A stretch of DNA of 64,000 nt from Podospora comata. Lineage: Eukaryota; Ascomycota; Sordariomycetes; Sordariales; Podosporaceae. Each line of letters begins with the position of its first letter. Within the stretch, counting starts at the first letter, position 1. This document shows positions 11,701-24,100 of the stretch, in pieces. Under the pieces are notes generated by a model. The model worked only from the letters and a program-made list of their open reading frames with translations, did no database searches and was not told where the DNA came from. Where the stretch lies: contig CP071494.1 of NCBI GenBank assembly GCA_017354895.1, positions 310,001 to 374,000 of the forward strand. The letters run 5' to 3'. A program made the position numbers and the translations under genes.

Positions 11701-13424
11701 GTGGTCTTTTGGGGGGCCCGGGAGTTGTGCTGCCCCATCATCTCCATCCTAGCGTTGCACATATTGTCGAGCCGAGTTCTTCTTGGCGTCGTCTTTTTTT
11801 ACATTGCTCTCAGCTCTCCTCCCCTCCACCACCGTTTCCATACCAATTCTATGATCCATATCGCCCGCCGCGCTAATACATCCTCCTGGGCCCGTCCAAG
11901 CTGATTCCACAACTATCTGAAAAGGACGAGGACGGGGGCAAGTTCAAAGGCGACGCGTTGGAGAGGGGCCGACTGTCCGTAGGGGAGGAGGGGTGGGATT
12001 ACCTCGTTGCTGGCTTCTGCTGACCACCACATTCTGTGTCACCGTCGGACTAATACCACTATCACTCACTACCACTACCGCTACTACGCTGCCACCGTCT
12101 ATCCTTCTTTCTCCGTTCGCCCTCATCCTGCTCGTACATCATTCCTGCTGACCTCTTCGGCCTGGCTTCGGCAGCTGTCACCGCCTATCCGGCTCTATTT
12201 GTCTGCTCTGGCAGCAGCGAGCTCGACCAGCAGCGCGCAAAGGGGGGAATGCGGCCAAAAGAAACCGATGCCCCACTAATTCTCGTGAAGCTGTCACGTA
12301 CCAAGCCGCCTATTCGTCGAGGGGGCCCAGGCTGGCAGAGCACGAGAGGGGACACCCCGGACTGGACTGAGGCGCTCTTGACCCACCCGTTTGCCCGCCT
12401 TTGATTGTCCCATCGAACCCTGGCCTACCTAGCTTCCACCACCCCGGTTCGGCTTGATGAGACGTGCTCCGCAGGGTTGGTGACCGTACCTCAATTTTGT
12501 CGGATTCTCTTTCTCTCCCAAGGCCCAAAACACCGCCGGACCCAGCTCCAGCTCGCTCCCCTTTGCCATTGACCGTCTTTTTGGAGCCCGTCTCCAGCTG
12601 CTGCCCATCAGCACCACCCACACCCCCCTCCGCACCGCCGTTTTTGTGTGTAATAAACACGTCTCGGGGACCCCAGCCAGACCTGTCACCAGCAGCACAG
12701 CACAAGCACCACAGCGAGAGACGAGTCAAGGAGGCTTTGCCCCGACCTCGCGCTGCCGGCCTGCCGAAAGCCGCATCCTTGAACCGAGCTTCTGTCTCTT
12801 TTCGAGCCTCCCCACTCACCCGCCCACTCCAAGAACCGCGACCACGCAACCAGTTCTCTGTTGTTGCTGCCCAACTGGTTGGTCCGGTTCTGCTCCCTTT
12901 CTATCGAACCCGGTCCCAAGTGAGGCGGAAAGGCTAAATCCAGGGGAGCCTTTTGTTCTTCTGCCGAGACCTCCCCTCCACAAGCAAACCACAGCTTTAT
13001 GCCAATCTAGGCCAGGCCAATAAGCAAGCTCCTCCCGGCGAGCCCGTTCACGAGCTTGCGCGACCACCACCACTGCCACCGCTGCTGCTGCTTCTCTTCC
13101 TGCTGCTGCCACTGCTCGTGTGCCTGCTAGCTGTTTCTCTCTTTGCTGCTGAGCTGCTGCCTCGTCTCCTGCTGTACACCACACAGACAGCGAGAACGAG
13201 ACAGGAAGAAGGGGAGAAAAAAAGAGAGGGACCTGGGTTCGCGCAAGTCACGGGTTGCTCGTGGACGATCTTGCACTTCCACTTCCCACCCCCAAGACGG
13301 GCTCCTCCCCGCTTGTGTTCCATGCAGGTGTTGCCAGGCACTGTCTGTCCATGGGCCATTGCTTTTCTGCCGCTTGTTGCCTGACCTCGCGTCTGGCCGC
13401 CGCCTTCTAGTGTCAACGGCATTC

Positions 13425-13442
13425 ATGTACATACATATATAA
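13425..13442 (+). promoter_or_regulatory. Mini-uORF (MYIHI) overlapping a TATATAA just before the factor's ATG
   Basis: An ATG at 13425 opens a five-residue uORF (MYIHI, stop at 13440-13442), ending 13 nt before the ATG at 13456 and out of frame with it. TATATAA at 13436-13442 lies within the same bases and is too close to serve as a TATA box for an mRNA that starts before 13456. Confidence 0.45.
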
Positions 13443-13455
13443 GAACCCCCCAGCC

Positions 13456-13673
13456 ATGGACCACTCAGGGGCGCCTGACACCAAGCGACCCCGTCTGACG
13501 ACTGGCTCGCCATGGTCAGCAGGCGGTTCACATCACGGCAGAACACTCCTTAATCCCAATCCCTCCCCGACGAGTGGACAATCGCCTCATCTGCCGCCAA
13601 CGTCGAGCCCCTATCATCAACCATCACCACATCACTACGCCCGCCCTTCTGGTACCGGCGATCACAACCATCC

Positions 13674-13727
<54 letters not shown>

Positions 13728-16700
13728 TCACCCCCATCCTCAACCACTACCACCGCCGCCGCCGCCGCCACCACTGTCACAAGCACCTCACCCTCACGCC
13801 CACCAGCAGCACCCTCATCCTCAGGGTCCGCCGCCGCCTGTTGCGCAAACGCCCGTCGACGACCGAAGACACCATGAATCCGAGAGATTTCAGACCATGC
13901 ACGATCACCGGCAACCTCCACACTCGCCGGCCCACCCAGCATTTTCGAGCTACCCTTCTAGGGAAACCATAGTAAAACCCGACCCAGGCGAAGACACCAC
14001 GCTGCCGCAGTTGCGCAGGCCTCTATCAACGAGCAACGGTCCCGAAATCATGACGCCGGGAACACCACATAGCGCCCTCCCGCCGCAGTCATACGCCGAC
14101 GACAAGCGCCATATGAGCTTCGACAGCGGCCCTCAGCAGCAGCAGCAGCAACAACCACAGCAACAGCAACAGCAGCAATCACAACCACCACAGCAGCCGC
14201 AGCCACCGCCGCCCCCGCCGCCACAACAGCAGCCCATGTACGGCAGGCAACCAAGCTATCCACCGCAGACGCCCTTGCCACACGCGCAGCCATATGAATA
14301 CCCACCACCTTCATACGGAGCACAACATGATGGCTTGTCTTACTCGATCCATGTGGCCTCTTCGAATGCGAAGCGCAAAGGACAGCGTGCCTCACAGGTT
14401 AGCCGATCTGAACCATGACCATGCCATATCTGTAGCCAAGGAAAGGAGAATGACTAACCATGTATGTATGTGTGTAGGCCTGTGAGACGTGCCGTCAGCT
14501 CAAAGCAAAGTGCGACGAGCTGAAGCCTTGCAAAAGCTGTAGAGAAAAGAAGGTGGAATGCAAATACCGAGAACTTGTTCCCAAACAGTGGGTTTTGTAT
14601 CTGGTTAACGACTGCTGTCTCAGTGACTGACCATGGTGATACAGGCAGGATAAAGTGCAGGCCGACATTTTGGAGCAGCTTATGATTATGAGAAACGACT
14701 TTCAGGACTGGATCGCGACAAATGACAGGCGCGTGGGCAGGCTCGAAGAGGCGGTAAAGCGGATCGCACCAGCAGCAGATCTTCAGCAGTTCGAGCCGAT
14801 ACAAGAGGAAGAAATCCGACCAGCCTCAGCTGAATCAGGGAGCGCGCCCGTGGCAGAGGAAGCGTACACATCATCACCCACCGGAGGGGCTCAGGCACCC
14901 CCCATCGATGCCGAAGCTGCACGCCAGATAACACGTGAGATGGAGGTTGAAAAGGAGGTAGAACCGGGGCCGTTCGTTCAGCCTGGAGTCCCGACCATCC
15001 CGCCCAATCATACGACATTGGCTGCCTTCTTGCTCAAGTGGCGACCCATCGAGGCGTTGGTTCGGCGCTATCTGGATGCCGAAAAGATCAAGTATGTGGA
15101 CGAGTTCCCCATCAGACAGGAGGAAAGACGAGGGTTGTTGCGAGTCTGGGGTCGGGGCGAAGGCATGGACAGCAGCCGGGACAGGGACGCGCCTCACGAT
15201 CTGGGGATGATGGAGGTGCATGATGACTACTCTGACGCCGGCGCGCCATCTCCGGCAGACTGCTGGGGCGGAATCAGCGGCTCACCTGGCCCCATGGACG
15301 GAAAGTCTGGCAACGGACTCCTCCATATCCCAGACTTTTCCGAATCAACTGTGTGGAAATACGTCAAGAGCTTCAACGACAATATTCAGAACATGCACCC
15401 ACTCATTATCCCCAATGAGCTGAATGCCATGGTCAAGCTGTTTCTCGACGGCCTCCACCCAAGCTCGAGAAGCAAGGGCGGGGGCTCGAACATTGCCAAG
15501 TTCGCCGTTGGGTCGCAAGGGGAGACCTCGCTCAAGAGGAAAAGGACCTCGCCCGGCCCGGAAGGTGGCAGTAGCGAGCCCTCGTTGCCGCCCAAGGTCG
15601 GCAGGCCCATGTTCCAGCGATCTATTAACAATGCGCTGGTTCTGCTGGTCCTTGCCCTTGGTAAAATCTGCCTTCACAAGGACAAACGGCTGCCAGATGT
15701 TGTGCCAGTCAGCGAGCCTGTCCAGCACGGCTCCCCCTTTCTGCGCAACGGCAACCCGGCGCCAGCATCCCCGTCGCAGGGCTCGCCTCCGTCCTGCGCT
15801 TCTCATTCCCACGCAGCTGGCCTCCCTTCGCCCAAGGACAGTGGCGAGCGAGCTGGAACCAGCAGGCGCTCCTCGTTTCAAGGATCCGGCGTGTCGGCCA
15901 AACCGGTGGCCTCCCTCAAGAGGAACCTGGACGTGATTCCTGGCCTGGACTATTTTGCCCATGCTACCGACATTCTTGGCGGTCAACTGGCTGGAACAAG
16001 CCTGCGTCATATTCACGCGTATATTTTGGCTGGGTTGTACCACGGTCAGCTGGGGAGGGTGGTGGAGAGCTACGCCTACATCAAGGAAGCCGGTTGGGCG
16101 CTGCAGATCAAAATGAGACCAAGCCTGGATCGGTTCAAGAGGCTTCAAGAGAGCCAGACAACCAACAGGGACTCGGTCACCGAGAAATCGGACAACCAGC
16201 TTGTCTTTGCCTTCTGGACATGCCTTCAGCTCGAAAGCGACATCATTGCCGAGTTGCCGCTGCCACAGTCTCACATTTTGGCGTTTGAGGAAATTATGCC
16301 TTATCCCAACATCAACATGGCGACGGGACTCGGTTTTGACGAGCACGTCCTGCGAAGCTACTTGGCTCAGCTCTACCTCCGCAAGAACCTGAACCAGATC
16401 CATCAGACGCTGTACAACCCGGAGAACCCGCAGCCTCTCGAGACTCACTCAGCCGGGGGCGGCATCATTGAGATTATCCAGAACTCGCTGGACATGCGAT
16501 TCGTGCCACCCGAGTTCAAGTTTTTGGAGTCTGATCCCCCAGCAAAGGATATCCTGTCTGCCCGGTTGCGTGCCAAGTACTGGGGCGCTCGGGTCATCAC
16601 CTTTCGCCCGTTCATCAGACAGATTCTCGAGCACAATTTCGACAAGGCCATGTCCACCACGTCCCCGATGCAGGGAGTGTCGCCGGCCGGCAGGATCCAG

Positions 16701-17359
16701 GATGATTTCTCTGATGATGTCAAGGCGTATGCCCAGAAAGGCATCAAGGCTCTGGTTGAAAGCACGAGGGCCTTTCACGGGGTCGAGGACAAGCGATTCA
16801 TCATCACCAATGTATTCGGCACAGCGCATGCGTAAGACAACCACCCACATGTGTTCTTGTTTCCCGAGTGAATATTTGCTGACCTGATGGCTGTAGACAA
16901 TGGGGCAATCTGCTCACGCTGGCGGCCGTGTTCAAGGACCCGGTGCTGAACCAGTACATTGACGAGGGCCTCTTGAAAGAACTTTTTACCAAAACAATCT
17001 CCTTTTTCAAGATTATCTCGCACCCCTCGAGCGCTCTATCAATCGACATGCGGATTCTGGAAGGCCTTCAGAACGAACTGTGGCGACGGCCAAACAGTAT
17101 CGACCTGGTGGACCACCAGCCCGGATCCAGCTTCTCGAGCAACGCCAGCAACGGCATCCCACTATCTTGCATGGCCCCGACCACGCCTCTTCCTGGCATA
17201 CATGCTCCCAGCACACCAGTGGACGCCTTCCGCCCACCGCCGCCCGGTCAGCTGCACGGCCCGCTCCTACCGCCCGTGTTGGGTGCCGTACCCGACGGCC
17301 TACCGGTGATGTCACCGGGGTCCCTGCCCCCCATGCAGCATCCACCACCACCATACTGA
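13456..17359 (+). CDS. Zn2Cys6 fungal transcription factor, 1,233 residues
   Basis: Four exons: 13456-14397, 14478-14587, 14645-16831 and 16897-17359. Introns are 80, 57 and 65 nt; the second has an unusual GTGGGT donor, fixed by frame. Residues 1-314 are disordered, with (HP)n, poly-Pro and poly-Gln tracts, and a basic KRKGQRASQ leads into the zinc cluster. The cluster is complete: C316, C319, C326, C332, C335 and C342 in CX2CX6CX5CX2CX6C spacing. It is followed by a coiled-coil-like stretch (VQADILEQLMIMRNDF) expected to mediate dimerisation, then a middle homology region from about residue 700 (HIHAYILAGLYHGQLGRVVESYAYI). The tail is proline-rich. It is a nuclear DNA-binding regulator of the Gal4 class; target genes cannot be read from the sequence and no metabolic cluster adjoins it. 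The start codon is the first in frame, but see the uORF just upstream. Confidence 0.9.
13675..13728 (+). repeat. CACCCT hexamer repeat coding for (His-Pro)n
   Basis: Eight perfect CACCCT units (13675-13722) and one variant lie inside the first exon of the Zn2Cys6 factor gene. The other frames of the repeat give Thr-Leu or Ser-Pro-like runs and explain shadow ORFs. It differs by one base from the fungal telomere hexamer CCCTAA but is coding. Confidence 0.85.
14134..14179 (+). repeat. CAG/CAA-rich tract coding for poly-Gln
   Basis: Mixed CAG and CAA codons give two Gln blocks broken by Pro and Ser in the first exon of the Zn2Cys6 factor gene. Mixed codons make it less prone to slippage than a pure CAG run. 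Confidence 0.7.
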
Positions 17360-18466
<1,107 letters not shown>

Positions 18467-19510
18467 CTATAACAAAACAACAATCAAGCACACCCACCCG
18501 TCCGGATACGCCGCCTCTCTCATCAACTCTTCCAACGGAGCCCTGAACGGCACCGAACCTCCGTGCATGATGACATTCGCCAACACCGGGTCTCGACTAG
18601 ATGGGAAGAGTGACGGGAGGTTTTCCTTCAGGACTTCTCCCAATGTTTGTGGTTTCCCTTCCCAATGACACCACATCAGCAGTCATGTCAAGAACAGCAC
18701 TAGGCAAGGAAAATAAACTCACGATTGGCATTTCGAGGTGGTATCAGTGTTTGAACCACCTTGAAGGACCCATGATCGCCCCCAGAAGTCCGCAAGGGGG
18801 ACGACGGAATATAAATCCGTACCGGCACGTTCTTCAACGGCGTGGGCGTGTTCAGCAACCGGCTGTTGATTCTGCTAAACGAAGCATAGTCATCTTTTTT
18901 CGTGTTTGATCCTCTCACGTTAGCGCCCCCATCATGTTGGGTAAGAGGAGGGAAGGGAACAGGAAAGAAAGAAAAAAAAATACGAACTATCCTGCACACT
19001 GTTCCACAAGGCGGTGCTGTCGTCCTTGCTCAACCCCATAATCTGCTTGGCGTTTCCGTTGCGGACAAAATCCGCCTCCTTTGCCGAGTTGGTGAAGGTG
19101 TCGGCTATGTCCCATTCGGGTCCGTCACCGACCGTCAGCCTCCATGGTAGTGACCCCGCAGAATCGGGGGGGAGGTATAAATCGACGAGGAGCCCAACAG
19201 CTAGGTTGCGGAGCTGGACGTCCTCGTAGTGAAAGGACGAGCAGGGGAGCGGGCTGAAGTAGGCGGATAACCGGGGGAGCAGAAGGGCAAGGTAGCTGAA
19301 GCGGGGGACCGAGACCACAAAAGGATTGGTCGAGGGTTGGGAGGTGTGAGTTATGTAAAGGGGTATTTGAAGGGACCAGAGGGCCTGGGGGAGGGGCGGT
19401 GGTGGGATGTCGACATCGTCGTGGTTTGGGGCGTTGGCACCGCGACGGCCAGGACGGTGACTGAGTGAAGAAGGGGAGACAGGGGACGATGGTGGAGGAG
19501 ACGAAGGCAT
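18467..19510 (-). CDS. ATG5: Autophagy protein Atg5
   Basis: Three exons on the minus strand: 19510-18988, 18893-18723 and 18657-18467, 294 residues. Introns are 94 and 65 nt. The first has a GTTCGT donor, but the join gives SVQDNDYASFSRINSRLL, the conserved Atg5 order, so it is well fixed. Motifs: SLQIPLYITH, FVVSVPRFSYLALLLPRL, WRLTVGDGPEWDIADTF, KEADFVRNGNAKQIMGLSK, VPVRIYIPSS, and the C-terminal AYPDGWVCLIVVLL. The lysine of AKEADFV (K144) matches the Atg12 acceptor lysine (yeast K149, mammalian K130). Atg12-Atg5 joins Atg16 to drive Atg8 lipidation on growing autophagosome membranes. The N-terminal 40 residues or so are a disordered Pro/Ser extension. The start at 19510 is the first ATG near the conserved part; a longer open frame upstream lacks homology and is probably leader. 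Confidence 0.95.
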
Positions 19511-21107
19511 GGTCCAATGCAATGCGGTCCGAGATTGTGGGGCTGGGCCGGGGCTGATCACGGCGGCGGACGGACCAAGAACCGGGCCAGCTCGGTGCCG
19601 TCGTGGTTGGCGGTGGCGGGTGCCAAGAAGGGACGAAAACGACTGCCGTTGCTGCCGCTCCGGCTTTGTTGTGGATGCCCTGGTACAATGATATGTGTTG
19701 CAACTGGGTGGCCTGTCGATCGATAGTCGGCGCTGCTGCTGCTGCTGCTGCGGGGTAGGTAGCAAGGCCAGCAATATGGGGTGAGGGGTAGGATGGAAGC
19801 ACCGCGTGAGTCTGATGCAATGCGAGCTGGGTGTCCCGTTTCGAAACAACGGGACGAGATTGTTGGAGAAAGGCTCTGGCGGTGGTGGTTGGCTGGTGGG
19901 TGGGAGAAGGCACATGCATGCACTTTCACACGCTGCAAGGCCCTGCGTGGGAGACACGGTGCCGCTTGCACCGTGTTCTGCCGTACCTGCAAAGTATACA
20001 CTACCCTACACCACTCGGCACTTTCGGTTCCAGCAGCGCTGCTCTGAGGATAGCAAGTGCTCGGAATCCTCGGGATGGCACTATCGGTGATGGATGGCTC
20101 TTGTCAGCCGGCACAGATAGACCAACGGCTACCAGCCTTACATACATGCACATGTCCGTCCGCCTGTCCAATGTTGTTGCGTATTCCATCAAAAGTGTTA
20201 TCTCCACGTGTTCTGTGGCTTGATCGAGATTTGTCTACCGCGAGAACAAAGTGAGGGGCATCCGGCATTCATCCATCAATCCCGGGCCGAATTTCCCCCT
20301 CCCTCAGATGACCGAGACTGGATGGGTGGTTGGGCAGACGGTTGGTTGGCTGTATCGAGTTCCGTTGGTGAGAGTGAGACGGACGCTCACTCTTACTCCT
20401 GCTCATGCTTCATGCTGTGTAACTGACCATTCTACCATTCAACGAATACTGCCTGCCACATGTGTAGCCTATTCCCGTCCTCCGTCCCCGTCTGGCAAAG
20501 GCTATTCCCCGATCGATCAATTCAGGCGTCTTTTCGGCTTACTTGTGGTGTTGTTGTCCAAGTGAATATATAGAGCACCCCCCGATGTAACCCACCCAGG
20601 GCGAAAAGAGGATCAAGGTTTATAGTCTCCATGCCGACGGTTTTTTTATTTTAATTTTTTTATTAAATTTTTTTTTAAACTGCTAGAAGCTAGGAGAGAG
20701 TGTGTGTGGCAGCAGCATTGTCTTTGGAAGGCATGCAACTAGCAAGTGTGTGAAAGTTGTGTCTGATGTCTTGATACTTGTGAAGATTCATCTTCAAAGA
20801 TGATGATGATCAGAATCAGTGCACAGATTAGGACCCAGACGTTGTGGTTCATGATTGTATTGCTGCACGCTCCAACCCCTCCAACTACACCTAGCAGGTG
20901 TGGTTTCATATGTTTTTAAATCCATCCAAACCAAGATTGAACTTTCCATCCACGTGATGTAACTGTTTCCGCTAAATGCCTGTCTGTAAATGTGTGTACA
21001 AGAAAATACCAACAATGTATCCAAGACAAAACCAAGAGAGCATGTGTACACGGATACGCTAACGAGCAACAAGAAGAAAGTTAGAAAATAGATGAGAAAG
21101 AAATAAA
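19511..21107. other. Intergenic
   Basis: Promoter and leader of ATG5, then the 3' region of the next minus-strand gene. It contains a GCT run at about 19732-19751 and an AT-only tract at about 20638-20680 that may mark the 3' end zone. Long antisense or leader frames (for example up to 19957 -) have no family pattern. Confidence 0.5.
19732..19751. repeat. GCT trinucleotide microsatellite
   Basis: Six to seven GCT units in the region upstream of ATG5, presumably its leader or promoter. Confidence 0.8.
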
Positions 21108-24100
21108 TCAAGAAATGCTCGGCTTTTTCCTCCTTCCAAAGACCTTTGAGATACTGTTCGATTCCCGCCGGCGATGTTCAGGGGACATGGGCTCTGGGAA
21201 TGGGGCTGCCATTGTCATGCCTGGCGGAGGACCCGAGTGCTTGAGAAAGTCGGCCAGGTCAGAAGTACCTCGGGAAGGCACCGAAACAGCGTCGCGTGGC
21301 TCAAATTTCTTCATCGGGACCCGTCCGCTGCCTCCCACCGGCGGCCGGTTGGCCATACTGGGGGGTGGACCACCGCCCATCATGGCAGCTGCCTTCGAGC
21401 TCATGTTGGGCGCCACTTGAAGGGGGGTATAGCTTCTTCCACCCATTGTCCCGCCCATACCGGCGCTAGCCCGGCTGCTCAGACTTCTGGACTCAGCTGC
21501 AGGAAGCTGAGCAACCTTGGGCCCACCCATGAAGCCAGAACCTGGTCCGCCACCCTGTCCGCTGTCACGCCTCGTCAACCTAGCCATCAGGCTCGCCGAG
21601 CTCGACTTCTTCTTGGGCTTGTTTCGCGCAGCTGCCGCTGCTTGGGTCTCTTGGGTGGCAAAAGGCAAGACAGTTGGCTCGGGCGGTGGGGCATAGTTGT
21701 TCAGAAAGTCAATCAGACTCTCCTCGGCCGCTGGTCGTTTGGGTTTGGGCGTTAGCTCCTCCTCGAGCATCATCTCGTCCTCGTCGCTGAGGTCAATGGC
21801 ATATGGGTCGCGAACGCGCCGAGTCTTGCGCTTGGGTATTGGCATGTCGAAGTCCATCTCGTTGGGCGTAGGGGCAGGGTGCGAGGTGGGGAGAGGCTTG
21901 TTTCTTCCGGCTAGGAGGGCGCTCTGCGAGTTGATAGACGACTGAATAGAAGGGGGAACCGAGCTGGTCGAGTCGTTGCCCCTCATCTCGGCCTCGTTGA
22001 GGTGGGCGTCGACGGCCCGACCGCCAACGGCTCCCGACATCTGATCCGAGTCCATGGTGGTTCGGAAAGGGGCAACAGCCTTGGGGATCCGCGGGTTGAG
22101 GCTCGGGGGACCGCGGCGGATGAAATCGATCAGGTCAGAGTTGTCATCCTTGTAGTCCACGGCGGCATCACGTGCCTGAAGCCTTGGTCTGTTGGGGTTG
22201 CTCGTCATGGATCCCTTGCTGGAGGCCACGCTAGCCATTGACACCATTCCCGGATTTCGCGAGCCACCGGGCCCAGCGAGCGCATTGACAGGAGCCGCGC
22301 CGCCGCCGGGGGGTCCGGTGGAGCGGATGAACTCCGCAAATTCTGCCATCGACTCTCGAGGCAATCTCGCGTCCCGGGCTTGGGGTATATTTCCACGTGG
22401 CTTGGACGGGCCCGGTGGAGTCGACCGCGGCACCACGCCTCCATGCTTGCTGCTGCTTGTGGGATAGCTCCTCAGACTGTGGTGGGTGTCGCTCGACTGG
22501 TGAGCATGTCCCACCGAACGTGGGTTGTTGGACCCAGAGGCACCCATTTCGCCAGGCCTGGCCGCCGACGACGAGCGGGACCGCGGCGTGTTTTGGCGCG
22601 CGTCCTCACTCTTCCTGGTCTTGACCGAGATGACGGGACTCCCAGAACCCTTTTGCCGTGTTGATGACTGGGACTGTGGCCGGTGGATACGCATGTCAGC
22701 TCACATATGTCTGATAACGCACGGCAGGCGGGATGAGGGGACTTACGTTGTTGTCTCGCATGTTTTCAGGAGTCAGTGTGTACTGGATAGTCTGGTCGCT
22801 CTGGATGAGTTCCTCAAAGTTCCGCACCACATCAATACGTGCCTGCATTCCCTCTTCCGAGGTTCGCACAGGCTTGATCTTGGTTGACCCGGGTGAGCCT
22901 GAGCCGCGTTGCTGCTTGGAAGACGCCCCGGGGGCTTCAAGACCACTATCGTTGCGAGACCTCTCCACCGACACCTGGCCAATGGTGGCCGGTTGGCGTT
23001 GGGCTGATGTGTTTGCCACGGCCTGTCTTCCGGCACTTCGCTCGGGGACAGCGGGCGCTGGTGTGGTGCCTGTCGACGGCCGAGAGTTTGTGGGCTTGGC
23101 CCATTGATGTTTGTCTTTTGCTGCTTTTCCCTCGGCCAGCACAGGCATCGATTCGATAAAGAAGGTTGAGCTCGCCGCAGTCGATGGTCTCGATGGAGAC
23201 GAAGACGTAGATGGCAATATGGTAACCTTGGTGAGCGCCTTCTGCGAGGACGGTGTTGTAGCACGCTCGGCATTGACAGGGACAGCAGATATGGGGTTTT
23301 GCTGTTCGTCAGCTGTGCTCTCGATTTCGCGATGCTCTCTCGATGTGGCTTCCAGAATCACTGGTAGGCTGTTGTTGTTGCCGCTGCCAGGGCTGATGGG
23401 GGTGACAGGGGACACGGCATACTCATTCTCAGTCTCCGAGGCCAGGTCGTTCGCTGCCAGCCCTGAACGATGGGCATAGTTGACAGAGAGTCGGGAACGG
23501 GAGACGCTGTCCGGAGAACGGCGCGGGGGCTCGTCTGGAATAGGAGGAGTATCAGCGCCGCTCAGACGGGAGGGGCTGGGTCCGCGAGACGAGTCTGTGG
23601 CCACCAGCGAGTTGCGTGCAGACGTCACCACCGGGCTCCGAGGGCTGGTGACTTCGATCAACCTTGCCGAGTGAATGCTTGGTGACCTCACCGGCAGGTT
23701 TGTGTTGATCATGGTCGGTTTTCCATTTTCAGAGAATGTTGGTGACGGATTCCGTCCTCCCAGGATCGAGACGCGGGAGGACCTAATGATACGAGGCTCC
23801 TCGATCGAGACCTCCTCCTCCTCCTCATCAATCCGGTCCTCTTCGACGGTTTCGAGCTGAGTAACAACTGAGGGGGTGACCTGGATCTGAACAGCAGTCT
23901 CTTCTGACGGCTGGACTTGTGCCTCCACCGCAGCATCAGAGGTGTCTATCGGCTGGTTCTCGTCCAAAGGCGCAGCGGGGGCTTCGATCGGGGAGAGGTA
24001 AGGAGTAGTGATTGGAGTCGGCAGCGAGTTCGAGCGTTTGCGACATGCGACAATTGGTGTTTGCGGTCGAGACGATGCGGGGGTGAGCAGTCCGGTAGCT

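Larger units (their letters stand above)
9114..13455. other. 4.3-kb gene-poor region before the Zn2Cys6 factor
   Basis: No ORF here has a recognisable family or convincing splice partners. The last kilobase is pyrimidine-rich and probably a long 5' leader or promoter of the transcription factor gene at 13456. Short repeats occur: a GAC run at about 11237-11254, GATGCT units at about 11668-11700 and CTG/TGC runs at 13081-13170. The antisense ORF at 9712-8912 overlaps RRN10 and looks like a shadow. A multi-exon or non-coding RNA gene cannot be excluded. Confidence 0.5.

Noticed and set aside
12310-12937. Overlapping ORFs on both strands before the Zn2Cys6 factor gene
   Set aside because: Pro/Ser or Gly/Arg-rich chance frames in a GC- and pyrimidine-rich leader; nothing to join them to.
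13675-13728. Interstitial telomere repeat
   Set aside because: The hexamer is CCCTCA, not CCCTAA, and it codes for His-Pro in frame.
15345-16448. 367-residue antisense ORF in the Zn2Cys6 factor gene
   Set aside because: Lies wholly within a well-supported exon; no family pattern.
18932-19957. A 341-residue form of Atg5 with a longer N-terminus
   Set aside because: The extra part lacks homology, holds a poly-Gln-like run and is probably leader; the 18932 end reads into intron 1.
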